From: a bacterium SCSIO 12741
GTDB lineage: Bacteria; Bacteroidota; Bacteroidia; Flavobacteriales_G; Salibacteraceae
Reading direction: 5' to 3'
DNA length: 64,000 nucleotides
Assembly: GCA_024398055.1 (NCBI GenBank)
Contig: CP073749.1
Coordinates: forward strand, 2,356,594 to 2,420,593
Both the position numbers and the translations under genes were made by a program. Below the pieces are notes generated by a model. It searched no databases. It was not told the origin of the DNA and saw only the letters and a list, made by a program, of their open reading frames with translations. This document shows, piece by piece, positions 35,420 to 43,126 of this stretch. Positions within the stretch are counted from its first letter, which is position 1; the number at the start of each line of letters is the position of its first letter.

Positions 35420-37018
35420 ATGAGTAATCAGGCGATTCGAGGAAGAATATGGTTGGCCATTGTGGCTCTGGTGGGAATAATATTCCTGCAGGGAGTTTGG
35501 CTAAAACGAGCCTGGGAAATTCATCAGCGACAGTTGGATCATCGCTTGCACTCTGCTATGGTTGGTACAGCGCACCAATTAGAGAAGGAGCACTTTAGGT
35601 TATTTATGTCCGAAGGTCGGTGGGATGCCATGATTCCGGAAGTAGAAAATCGGGTGCAGGCCTTTGCAGGATCGTCAAGCGGGTCTGGGAAAATGGAAAT
35701 TCACAACAACATTGTGATCGAAAACCTGGATGATGATGGTAACGAAATCCGAATTGAGGTGATCGAAGACTCCGACGGAGGTGACGACTACATCGAAAAG
35801 CAAGTAGTTATTTCCCGGGATGGTACGGAGCAAATGAGAAGGTCGATGAGAACGCGACCCAGGAGACAACGAATGAAGTTCAGCCAAAGTGGAAAAAGGG
35901 TTAAATCCTTTGGTCGCTGGATGGCTTATGCGGAGGAACTTGCCGAAGAATATCTGGTAACCGACAGCCTGTTAATTGCCAATATTCAAACCATCGACGT
36001 AGATTCTTTACTTAAACGCGAAATGCGCCGGGAGCGGATCAAATCTCCCTTTGCCTATGCAATCGTTTTCGCTGGAGATGATTCCAATCACGTGGTAAGT
36101 CAATCGTACAATTACACTACCTCGTTTAATAACGAGGCAGATCGTGTAGCCATTCTTGGTCATCGCAAGGCAGAAGCTCCCTTGGAATTGTTGGTTTATC
36201 TACAGCAACCCTCTATGAATTGGCCGGCTGGATTGGTTATGATGACCTTGCTTTCCTTCCTGTTTACCTCTGCCATCATTTATGCCTTTTGGTACACCGT
36301 GCGATCCTTGTACAACCAAAAGCGTTTGTCCGACATCAAAACCGACTTTATCAATAACATGACCCACGAGTTTAAAACCCCTATTTCCACGATCTCCCTG
36401 GCTGTGGATTCCATTCGTCACCCCAAGGTGAAACAGGATGCTGATTTGATCGATCATTATGCCGATGTGATCAAAGAGGAGAATAGTCGTATGAATGATC
36501 AGGTAGAGCGGGTTTTGCATTTAGCGTTGCTAAACAAGGGGCGAGTTCCTCTAAAGCTCGAAGCCACCGATATGCACGAATTGATTCGCCATGCGGCCAA
36601 GGCTTTTGATCTGCTTTTGGAGAAAAAAGGTGGGGAGCTTGTTTTGAATTTACAGGCAAATCCGCACCATCTTATAGTAGACAATGAGCAGGTGAGGCAT
36701 GTGTTGAGTAATCTTTTGGATAATGCGATTAAGTATAGTCCTCAAAATCCTCGGATTAGCGTGACCACTGAAGTTCGGGGAAACAATTTTCAAATAGCTG
36801 TATCAGACCAAGGAATGGGGATGGATCGTGAAACCTTGCGGAGAGTTTTTTCCCGATTCTACCGCGCTCAATCAGGAAACATTCAAAACGTTAAGGGATT
36901 TGGTTTGGGCTTAAGTTATGTAAAGAGCATTGTTGATCTTCATCAGGGGAGCGTTAGGGCGGAAAGTGAATTGGGAAAAGGAAGTACATTTTATATTGAA
37001 TTTCCATTGAATGGCTGA
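35420..37018 (+). CDS. Membrane sensor histidine kinase
   Basis: 532 residues from ATG 35420; the in-frame ATG at 35402 lies upstream of the -7 box and is less likely. Two membrane helices (about 9-28 and 270-295) enclose a periplasmic sensor of about 240 residues. The sensor has an acidic strand-rich part (KMEIHNN about 91, DDDGNEIRIEV about 104) and an Arg/Lys-rich stretch (MRTRPRRQRMKF). There is no HAMP domain. The phospho-acceptor His316 is in THEFKTPISTISLAVD, and the ATPase domain shows NLLDNAIKYSPQ, DQGMGMD and GFGLGLSYVKSIV. It overlaps the response regulator by eight bases. The partner gene upstream on the other strand encodes a secreted acidic protein. Confidence 0.95.
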   Translation: MSNQAIRGRIWLAIVALVGIIFLQGVWLKRAWEIHQRQLDHRLHSAMVGTAHQLEKEHFRLFMSEGRWDAMIPEVENRVQAFAGSSSGSGKMEIHNNIVIENLDDDGNEIRIEVIEDSDGGDDYIEKQVVISRDGTEQMRRSMRTRPRRQRMKFSQSGKRVKSFGRWMAYAEELAEEYLVTDSLLIANIQTIDVDSLLKREMRRERIKSPFAYAIVFAGDDSNHVVSQSYNYTTSFNNEADRVAILGHRKAEAPLELLVYLQQPSMNWPAGLVMMTLLSFLFTSAIIYAFWYTVRSLYNQKRLSDIKTDFINNMTHEFKTPISTISLAVDSIRHPKVKQDADLIDHYADVIKEENSRMNDQVERVLHLALLNKGRVPLKLEATDMHELIRHAAKAFDLLLEKKGGELVLNLQANPHHLIVDNEQVRHVLSNLLDNAIKYSPQNPRISVTTEVRGNNFQIAVSDQGMGMDRETLRRVFSRFYRAQSGNIQNVKGFGLGLSYVKSIVDLHQGSVRAESELGKGSTFYIEFPLNG

Positions 37019-37694
37019 AAAGGGAAAACTATTACTGGTAGAGGATGAGCCCAACTTAGGATCTGTTTTGAGTAACTATCTAAAGCTTTCAGGCTATGAG
37101 GTGGTGTGGGCAAAAAATGGACAAGAAGGGCTTAAGCATTTTGATCCTGAGCTGGTTGATCTGTGCTTGCTCGATGTGATGATGCCTGAAATGGATGGTT
37201 TTACCCTGGCTCGTGAAATTCGAAAAACTTCCCCCGATGTGCCTGTTCTGTTTATTACCGCCAAATCCATGAAGGAGGATATTTTGGAAGGCTACCAGAT
37301 CGGAGCAGACGATTACATTACCAAACCCTTTGATACGGAAGTTTTGTTGGCCAAGATTGAAGCCTTCCTCCGAAGAAAGGGAATGGGTAAAGAACCGGAG
37401 CATTGTCAAATTGGAATCTACCGTTATACGCCTAAGTTCCGAGAACTGCACGGCCCAGAAGGTAACCAGGTGTTGTCTCCCAAAGAAGGGGCATTGCTGG
37501 GATTATTTTGCCAGCACATCAACGATATTTTGACCCGGGAAAAGGCTTTGAGAACCATTTGGGGCGACGACAATTATTTTACCACCAGAAGCATGGATGT
37601 TTACATTACCAAACTGCGTAAATATCTCAGAGCCGATCCAAACATTGAGATCATTAATATCCATTCCAATGGATATATGCTTAAAATCCACTGA
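37011..37694 (+). CDS. OmpR/PhoB-type response regulator
   Basis: 227 residues. Receiver domain: acidic pair in LLLVEDEPNLG (about 7-17), phospho-acceptor Asp55 in LCLLDVMMPEMDGF, and Lys in DDYITKPFD (about 105). The C-terminal winged helix (about 130-227) has VLSPKEGALLGLFCQHINDI and RSMDVYITKLRKYL. It is translationally coupled to the kinase gene (eight-base overlap). The acidic secreted protein gene next door is a natural candidate target, but I found no repeated binding site in the 116-base divergent gap. Confidence 0.96.
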   Translation: MAEKGKLLLVEDEPNLGSVLSNYLKLSGYEVVWAKNGQEGLKHFDPELVDLCLLDVMMPEMDGFTLAREIRKTSPDVPVLFITAKSMKEDILEGYQIGADDYITKPFDTEVLLAKIEAFLRRKGMGKEPEHCQIGIYRYTPKFRELHGPEGNQVLSPKEGALLGLFCQHINDILTREKALRTIWGDDNYFTTRSMDVYITKLRKYLRADPNIEIINIHSNGYMLKIH

Positions 37695-37715
37695 TAAACA
37701 GCTTATTAGTTCATT

Positions 37716-37745
37716 TTTCTGAATGGGAAAAAAGGCTTAATTTTG
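37716..37745 (+). promoter_or_regulatory. Promoter of tig-clpP-clpX
   Basis: TTT (37716-37718), 19 bases, then TAATTTTG (37738-37745), a full match to the -7 consensus. The start point near 37751 leaves a leader of about 67 bases before tig. Confidence 0.6.
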
Positions 37746-37817
37746 CAGCCCCGTTTAACTGTACGCGCGGTTATGTATGGGATTGATTATTGAGAAAGAC
37801 ACAAACAAGAACGCAAA

Positions 37818-39215
37818 ATGGATATCAGAAAAGAGAATATTGATGATCTGAACGCCGTAATCAGCATTAAAATTGAACCCGTTGACTACCAAGACCGGGT
37901 AAATTCAATTTTGAAGAACTACCGTAAGCAGGCGAACATTCCTGGTTTTAGAAAAGGAGCTGTTCCCTTCGGAATGATCAAAAAGATGCACGGTAAGGCC
38001 GTTTTGGCTGAAGAGATTAATAAGATTCTGGTTGATAACCTTTACCAATATATCGATGCTGAAAAGCTACAGGTATTGGGTAACCCCATTCCTAACAAAG
38101 AAGAGAAGCCTTTGGAAGATCTTGAAGATGGCGAATCTTTCGAGTTTAAGTACGACGTAGGATTGTCTCCTGAGTTTGACGTTAAGTTGAGCGATAAGGT
38201 GAAAATGGACTACTTCAAAATCACCATCGACGATGAGCTTTTGGACAAGTATGTAAATGACTTGGCCCGTCGCTACGGAAGCATGAAAGAAGTTGAGGTA
38301 GCTGGCGAAGAAGACATGATCAACGGATCTTTGGATGAGTTGGATGAAAACGGTGAAAAAGTAGAAGGTGGAATTCACCACCACACCAGCATCGCCATCA
38401 ATTACCTGGAAAACGACAAGTCTAAAAAGGCTTTGGTTGGAAAGAAGATAGGTGAGTCTATCGAAATGGATCCTCGCGACTTCTCTAAAGGAGAGGCTGA
38501 TTTGGCTGCTATGTTGAATGTAGACAGAGACAAATTGGATCAAGTAGGTAACCGTTTCCGCTTTACCGTTAAAAAGATTCACGAATTGACTCCTACTTCA
38601 GTAGATCAGGAGTTTTTCGATAAGCTTTTCGGTCCTGGTGCAGTGAGCAATGAAGAAGAATTTAGAGCGAAATTGAGCGAAGATTTAGCTCAGACTTTGG
38701 AAAATGATTCTGACAAATTGTTGATTAAGCAACTTCAGGATAAGCTGAAAGATAAATTGAAATTGACTCTTCCTGATGAGTTCTTGAAGCGTTGGTTGAT
38801 TTTGACCAATGAAGAGGTTACAGAAGAGAATATTGATAGCGATTACGACAATTTCTCCGAAGGGATGAAATGGCAGTTGATCGAGAACCAAATTGTTCGT
38901 GAAAGCGAATTGAAAGTGGAATATGCCGAAGCTTTGGAAAGAACAAAATCTTTGTTCCAGGCTCAAATGGCTCAGTACGGATCTGAAGTAGGTGATGAGG
39001 AGTTGGAAAACGCTGCAAAGAACTACTTGGAGAAGAACGAAGAGTCTCGTCGTATCTACGAACAGCTCATGTTTGAGAAACTGTTAAAACTTTACAAAGA
39101 AACCCTCAATCTAAAAACGAAAGAGGTAAGTTTTGACGATTTCGTTAAATTAGCCACAGGCAATGCGCCCAAAAAAGGAATTTTGGACAGCTTGTCAAAT
39201 CTGGTTAAAATGTAA
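37818..39215 (+). CDS. tig: Trigger factor
   Basis: Ribosome-bound chaperone and proline isomerase, 465 residues. The ribosome-binding signature is NIPGFRKGAVPFGMIKKMHG (about 38-57). The middle domain differs from the classic FKBP insert: residues about 150-240 are acidic and include EGGIHHHTSIAINYLEND, as seen in other Bacteroidota. A long helical C-terminal domain follows (about 255-440). It stands upstream of clpP and clpX, the usual tig-clpP-clpX order, with two bases between its stop and the clpP start. Confidence 0.96.
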   Translation: MDIRKENIDDLNAVISIKIEPVDYQDRVNSILKNYRKQANIPGFRKGAVPFGMIKKMHGKAVLAEEINKILVDNLYQYIDAEKLQVLGNPIPNKEEKPLEDLEDGESFEFKYDVGLSPEFDVKLSDKVKMDYFKITIDDELLDKYVNDLARRYGSMKEVEVAGEEDMINGSLDELDENGEKVEGGIHHHTSIAINYLENDKSKKALVGKKIGESIEMDPRDFSKGEADLAAMLNVDRDKLDQVGNRFRFTVKKIHELTPTSVDQEFFDKLFGPGAVSNEEEFRAKLSEDLAQTLENDSDKLLIKQLQDKLKDKLKLTLPDEFLKRWLILTNEEVTEENIDSDYDNFSEGMKWQLIENQIVRESELKVEYAEALERTKSLFQAQMAQYGSEVGDEELENAAKNYLEKNEESRRIYEQLMFEKLLKLYKETLNLKTKEVSFDDFVKLATGNAPKKGILDSLSNLVKM

Positions 39216-39217
39216 TA

Positions 39218-39898
39218 ATGGACGGAAAAGAATTTCTTAAATATGCTGTAAAAGACCGAGGCATTAGCAGCCTGGTAATGGATCAATATGTTTCCAGTAT
39301 CAGCCCTATGGCCTCGATGACTCCTTATATCCTGGAAGAGCGTCAGTTGAACGTTCAAGCCATGGATGTATTCTCCCGATTGATGATGGATCGCATCATC
39401 TTTTTAGGTACCGCAATCGACGACCAAGTAGCTAACATCGTTCAGGCTCAGCTTTTGTTTTTGGCATCGGCTGACGCTACCAAGGATATTCAGATTTATT
39501 TGAATACTCCAGGTGGATCGGTTTATGCTGGATTGGGCATTTACGATACCATGCAATATGTATCACCTGATGTAGCTACCATTTGTACGGGTATGGCTGC
39601 CTCTATGGGATCGGTACTGTTGTGTGCAGGAGAAAAAGGAAAAAGGTCCGCTTTACCTCATTCGCGGGTAATGATTCACCAGCCAATGGGTGGTGCTCAA
39701 GGACAGGCAAGTGACATCGAAATCACAGCCAAACAAATTCAATTACTGAAAAAAGAACTGTACGAAATTATCGCTGAACACTCAGGTCAGTCTTACGACA
39801 AGATTTGGGAAGACGGTGATCGCGACCACTGGATGATTGCCGAAGAAGCTAAGGCTTACGGTATGGTGGACGAAGTGCTCGTACGCAACAAGAAATAA
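39218..39898 (+). CDS. clpP: ATP-dependent Clp protease proteolytic subunit
   Basis: 226 residues. The tetradecameric serine protease works with ClpX. Catalytic Ser129 lies in [20 protein letters not shown] and His154 in [40 protein letters not shown] is also family-typical. An N-terminal extension of about 30 residues ([20 protein letters not shown]) is probably a propeptide removed on maturation, as in related bacteria. It ends one base before clpX. Confidence 0.98.
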   Translation: MDGKEFLKYAVKDRGISSLVMDQYVSSISPMASMTPYILEERQLNVQAMDVFSRLMMDRIIFLGTAIDDQVANIVQAQLLFLASADATKDIQIYLNTPGGSVYAGLGIYDTMQYVSPDVATICTGMAASMGSVLLCAGEKGKRSALPHSRVMIHQPMGGAQGQASDIEITAKQIQLLKKELYEIIAEHSGQSYDKIWEDGDRDHWMIAEEAKAYGMVDEVLVRNKK

Positions 39899-39899
39899 G

Positions 39900-41135
39900 A
39901 TGGCAAAGGGAGAACCACGTTGTTCGTTTTGCGGCAAAAGCAAAAGTGAAGTTAACATTCTGATCGCTGGAATTTCCGGCCACATCTGTGATGGCTGTAT
40001 TTCGCAAGCCCAACACATCGTGGAGGAAGAGATTACCCAACGGGTGGAGTCTTCCATTTCTAAAACCCTTAACCTTCTTAAACCCAAAGACATTAAGTCT
40101 CATTTGGATGAACATGTCATTGGACAGGATCAGGCCAAAAAGGCTCTTTCTGTAGCGGTATACAACCACTACAAACGAATTACTCAAAAGAGTGACGAAA
40201 ACGACGTCGAAATCGAAAAGTCGAATGTTATTCTATTGGGTGAAACGGGAACCGGAAAGACCCTTTTGGCCAAAACCATTGCTCGAATTCTAAACGTGCC
40301 TTTTGCTGTGGCTGATGCTACGGTTATTACCGAGGCAGGTTATGTTGGAGAGGATGTAGAAAGTATTCTGACCAAGCTGCTTCAAGCTGCTGACTACGAT
40401 GTGTCGGCTGCTCAACGTGGTATCGTGTTTATTGATGAGATCGATAAAATTTCCCGCAAAAGCGATAATCCTTCCATTACCCGTGATGTATCCGGGGAAG
40501 GAGTGCAGCAGGCTATGCTTAAGCTCCTGGAAGGCGCTGATGTTGGGGTTCCGCCAAAAGGTGGAAGAAAGCACCCTGAGCAAAAATTGGTTCAGATCAA
40601 CACCAAAGACATTCTCTTCATTTGTGGAGGTGCCTTTGTTGGAATTGATTCGCTGATTAAACGTAGGCTCAATACTTCGGCCCTCGGTTTTGGTGCTCAA
40701 AAGAACCTTGATCATATCGAAGACCAAAACATTCTTCAGTATGTGACTCCTCAAGATTTGAAAAAGTACGGCTTGATTCCCGAGCTTATCGGTCGTTTCC
40801 CCGTTCTTACCTATTTGAATCCTTTGGATAATGTGGCCCTCAGCCGTATTTTGACAGAACCTAAGAATGCTTTGATCAAGCAGTACAGCAAGCTTTTTGA
40901 AATGGAGAATATCAAACTCAGTTTCGATAAAGAGGTGCTGGACTTTATGGTGGAAAAAGCCGTTGAATTTGCCTTGGGTGCTCGTGGACTTCGTTCCATT
41001 TGCGAAGCCATTATGATGGATGCCATGTACGAGCTTCCGTCTGAAAAGGATCAGGTAACTGAGTTTAGAGTGACTTTGAGTTACGCTCAAGAAAAGTTGA
41101 AGAATTCAACGATCCAGAATCTAAAGGTAGCCTAA
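39900..41135 (+). CDS. clpX: ATP-dependent Clp protease ATP-binding subunit ClpX
   Basis: 411 residues from ATG 39900, one base past the clpP stop. The N-terminal zinc-binding domain has [11 protein letters not shown] with a later CDGC pair (four Cys). The AAA+ part shows Walker [21 protein letters not shown], Walker [18 protein letters not shown], the pore loop YVGEDVES (GYVG type) and [19 protein letters not shown]. ClpX unfolds tagged substrates for ClpP. An upstream in-frame start at 39837 lies inside clpP and lacks the zinc-domain start, so it is rejected. Confidence 0.98.
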   Translation: MAKGEPRCSFCGKSKSEVNILIAGISGHICDGCISQAQHIVEEEITQRVESSISKTLNLLKPKDIKSHLDEHVIGQDQAKKALSVAVYNHYKRITQKSDENDVEIEKSNVILLGETGTGKTLLAKTIARILNVPFAVADATVITEAGYVGEDVESILTKLLQAADYDVSAAQRGIVFIDEIDKISRKSDNPSITRDVSGEGVQQAMLKLLEGADVGVPPKGGRKHPEQKLVQINTKDILFICGGAFVGIDSLIKRRLNTSALGFGAQKNLDHIEDQNILQYVTPQDLKKYGLIPELIGRFPVLTYLNPLDNVALSRILTEPKNALIKQYSKLFEMENIKLSFDKEVLDFMVEKAVEFALGARGLRSICEAIMMDAMYELPSEKDQVTEFRVTLSYAQEKLKNSTIQNLKVA

Positions 41136-41141
41136 AGCGTT

Positions 41142-41654
41142 TTACCCCTTTTTCTTGTATTCCCATACTTCGAACGCAAACTGATGTTTGTCGTCGGGAT
41201 CCTGCTTTTGAATTAAGTTGGCGTTCCAATCGTCTTGCTCAAACTTGGGGAAAAAAGCTTCCGCATCTTCGAAAGAGGCTTGTACATGCGTGATGTACAT
41301 TTTGTCGATTAACCCTTGCTTGAGGGCTAAGGCATAAACTTCACCACCTCCAATTACAAAGAGCTCTTCCTCACCGGCCTGGCGGGCTAAGTCAATTCCT
41401 TCTTCAATATTGTGAATTACTGTACATCCCGGAGCTTCAAAATCCTGCTGTCGGGTTAATACCTGATTTGGTCTTCCAGGTAAGGGGCGAAACCTTTCAG
41501 GAATGCTGAGGTAGTTTTTGCGGCCCATTAGCACGTGATGCCCACGAGTCGTTTCCTTAAAAAATTTCATGTCGGCAGGAAGGTGCCACATGAGGTCGTT
41601 ATCTCGTCCAATGGCATGGTCTGAGCCCATGGCTACAATCAGGGAAACGATCAT
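41142..41654 (-). CDS. folA: Dihydrofolate reductase
   Basis: 170 residues; reduces dihydrofolate to tetrahydrofolate with NADPH. It begins [20 protein letters not shown], followed by the substrate Asp/Trp region [20 protein letters not shown] and [20 protein letters not shown], and [13 protein letters not shown]. It overlaps thyA by four bases and regenerates the folate that ThyA oxidises, so the pair is both an operon and a metabolic couple. It converges with clpX. Confidence 0.97.
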   Translation of the reverse strand: MIVSLIVAMGSDHAIGRDNDLMWHLPADMKFFKETTRGHHVLMGRKNYLSIPERFRPLPGRPNQVLTRQQDFEAPGCTVIHNIEEGIDLARQAGEEELFVIGGGEVYALALKQGLIDKMYITHVQASFEDAEAFFPKFEQDDWNANLIQKQDPDDKHQFAFEVWEYKKKG

Positions 41655-42445
41655 ACGGAAACAGCTGCTTTAATGTGAGGGTGTGGATCGTAATTAACCA
41701 ATTCGAAGTCTTCAAACTTGAAGTCAAAGATGTTTTTGACTTCTGGGTTAATCTTCATTTGAGGCAGTGGCCTTGGATCACGTGTAAGTTGCAGTCGGGC
41801 TTGCTCCAGGTGATTGTTATACAAATGAACGTCACCAAAAGTATGGATAAACTCTCCCGGTTCCAGATCGCACACCTGGGCAATCATCAAGGTTAATAGA
41901 GCATAGGAGGCAATGTTAAAAGGTACTCCTAAGAAGGTATCAGCACTACGCTGGTACAGCTGGCAGGAAAGCTTTCCGTCGGCCACATAAAATTGAAACA
42001 TGGTGTGGCAGGGAGGCAGGGCCATGTCTTCGATGAATTCCACATTCCAGGCACTCACAATTAGGCGACGAGAATTGGGATTCGTTTTAATCATTTCAAT
42101 CAATCGGGTGATCTGATCTACACTTTGGCCATTTGATGTAGGCCAAGAGCGCCATTGGTATCCGTATACAGGACCCAGGTCACCATTTTCATCGGCCCAT
42201 TCATCCCAAATTCTAACTCCGTTTTCTTTGAGGTAGCCAATGTTGGTGTCGCCGCTCAAAAACCAAAGCAATTCATGAATAATGGAACGTAAATGCAGCT
42301 TTTTGGTTGTTAATACCGGAAATCCTTCTTTAAGATCGAAACGCATTTGATATCCGAAACAACTTAAAGTTCCAGTGCCTGTTCGGTCACCTTTTTGGGT
42401 TCCGTTTTCCAGGATGTGATTTAACAGATCGTGGTATTGCTGCAT
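41651..42445 (-). CDS. thyA: Thymidylate synthase
   Basis: 264 residues; methylates dUMP to dTMP using methylene-tetrahydrofolate. The catalytic Cys146 is in [38 protein letters not shown] (about 21-38) and [20 protein letters not shown] are family signatures, and the C-terminal [12 protein letters not shown] closes over the active site. The leader on the minus strand has TTACTTTG (42464-42471), seven of eight matches to a -7 box. It is cotranscribed with folA. Confidence 0.98.
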   Translation of the reverse strand: MQQYHDLLNHILENGTQKGDRTGTGTLSCFGYQMRFDLKEGFPVLTTKKLHLRSIIHELLWFLSGDTNIGYLKENGVRIWDEWADENGDLGPVYGYQWRSWPTSNGQSVDQITRLIEMIKTNPNSRRLIVSAWNVEFIEDMALPPCHTMFQFYVADGKLSCQLYQRSADTFLGVPFNIASYALLTLMIAQVCDLEPGEFIHTFGDVHLYNNHLEQARLQLTRDPRPLPQMKINPEVKNIFDFKFEDFELVNYDPHPHIKAAVSV

Positions 42446-42703
42446 GACATTTATTTTGTCTTACAAAGTAAAGTTATCCGCTACCCAAAAGGGGGAGTGG
42501 AGGTCTCTTTTTACTAACAGAAAATGCACAGACCAGTTCCCCGAAGTGGTGACGTGGAATTTTATTTTGCAGGGAAAACCCCTAATTCATAGAACAAAGA
42601 GTCGGTGTAATATTGGCATCGGAAAAAGGGCAGAGAAATGGATTACCACAGGAATTGTATATTAGTAGAAGAGCGTTGCAGCAAAACCCAAATGTATTTT
42701 TCT
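42446..42703. other. 258-base intergenic region between thyA and the lipoprotein gene
   Basis: Divergent promoter region. The minus side has TTACTTTG (42464-42471) for thyA. The plus side has TTATTTTG-like and TATATTAG-like sequences before the lipoprotein, none with a TTG at 19 bases. I see no tRNA, hairpin terminator or coding potential. Confidence 0.5.
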
Positions 42704-43123
42704 ATGTCGAAGGTCCTTTATATCCTGGGATTGACTCTATTGGTATGGTCATTTTCAGGCTGTCAGTCGAACAAGGATGCCGTGAAGTCAGAAAATTCGT
42801 CTTCCATTTCATCCGATAACCTTTCTTCAACCGTTAAACTTGTCTTAAGCGCCCTGGAAAAAAGCGGAGGAAAACTTACCCCAGCTTTACAGGAGAAATA
42901 TTCCACCCTCGAGCGAGATGGCCAGCAATACCTACGTGGTACGGCCAAAGTTACCCAGCCAGATGTGGCATCAAAAAGCATTTCAGCTACCGGAACCCTT
43001 ATAGAAAGTAAAACAGGAGAAATCTGGACCTTGCTTATCCCTGTAGATCGTCTCAAAGACTTGACCGAGGTGAGCGAGTTGTCCTATTTAGACTTGGATA
43101 CCCAAAGTGAAATAACAAAGTAG
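42704..43123 (+). CDS. Small lipoprotein resembling a subtilase propeptide/inhibitor
   Basis: 139 residues from ATG 42704, which gives a signal peptide and lipobox (WSFSGC, Cys20). The frame goes back to 42638, but that portion has no sense as a protein start. After a Ser-rich linker (about 25-40), residues about 45-136 form one domain. Its last part, GEIWTLLIPVDRLKDLTEVS with ELSYLDLDTQSE, lines up with GEIVTVRVPVKNLDGLKRIA and IRYIEVDMPVE in the propeptide region of the protease encoded three bases downstream. That spacing implies cotranscription. It may be a membrane-anchored inhibitor or folding helper for that protease. This is inferred from my own alignment, not from a family match. Confidence 0.75.
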   Translation: MSKVLYILGLTLLVWSFSGCQSNKDAVKSENSSSISSDNLSSTVKLVLSALEKSGGKLTPALQEKYSTLERDGQQYLRGTAKVTQPDVASKSISATGTLIESKTGEIWTLLIPVDRLKDLTEVSELSYLDLDTQSEITK

Positions 43124-43126
43124 GTT

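Noticed and set aside
40290-41090. A 266-codon open frame on the minus strand inside clpX
   Set aside because: Antisense shadow of a certain gene; low-complexity, Ser/His/Phe-rich translation without family features.
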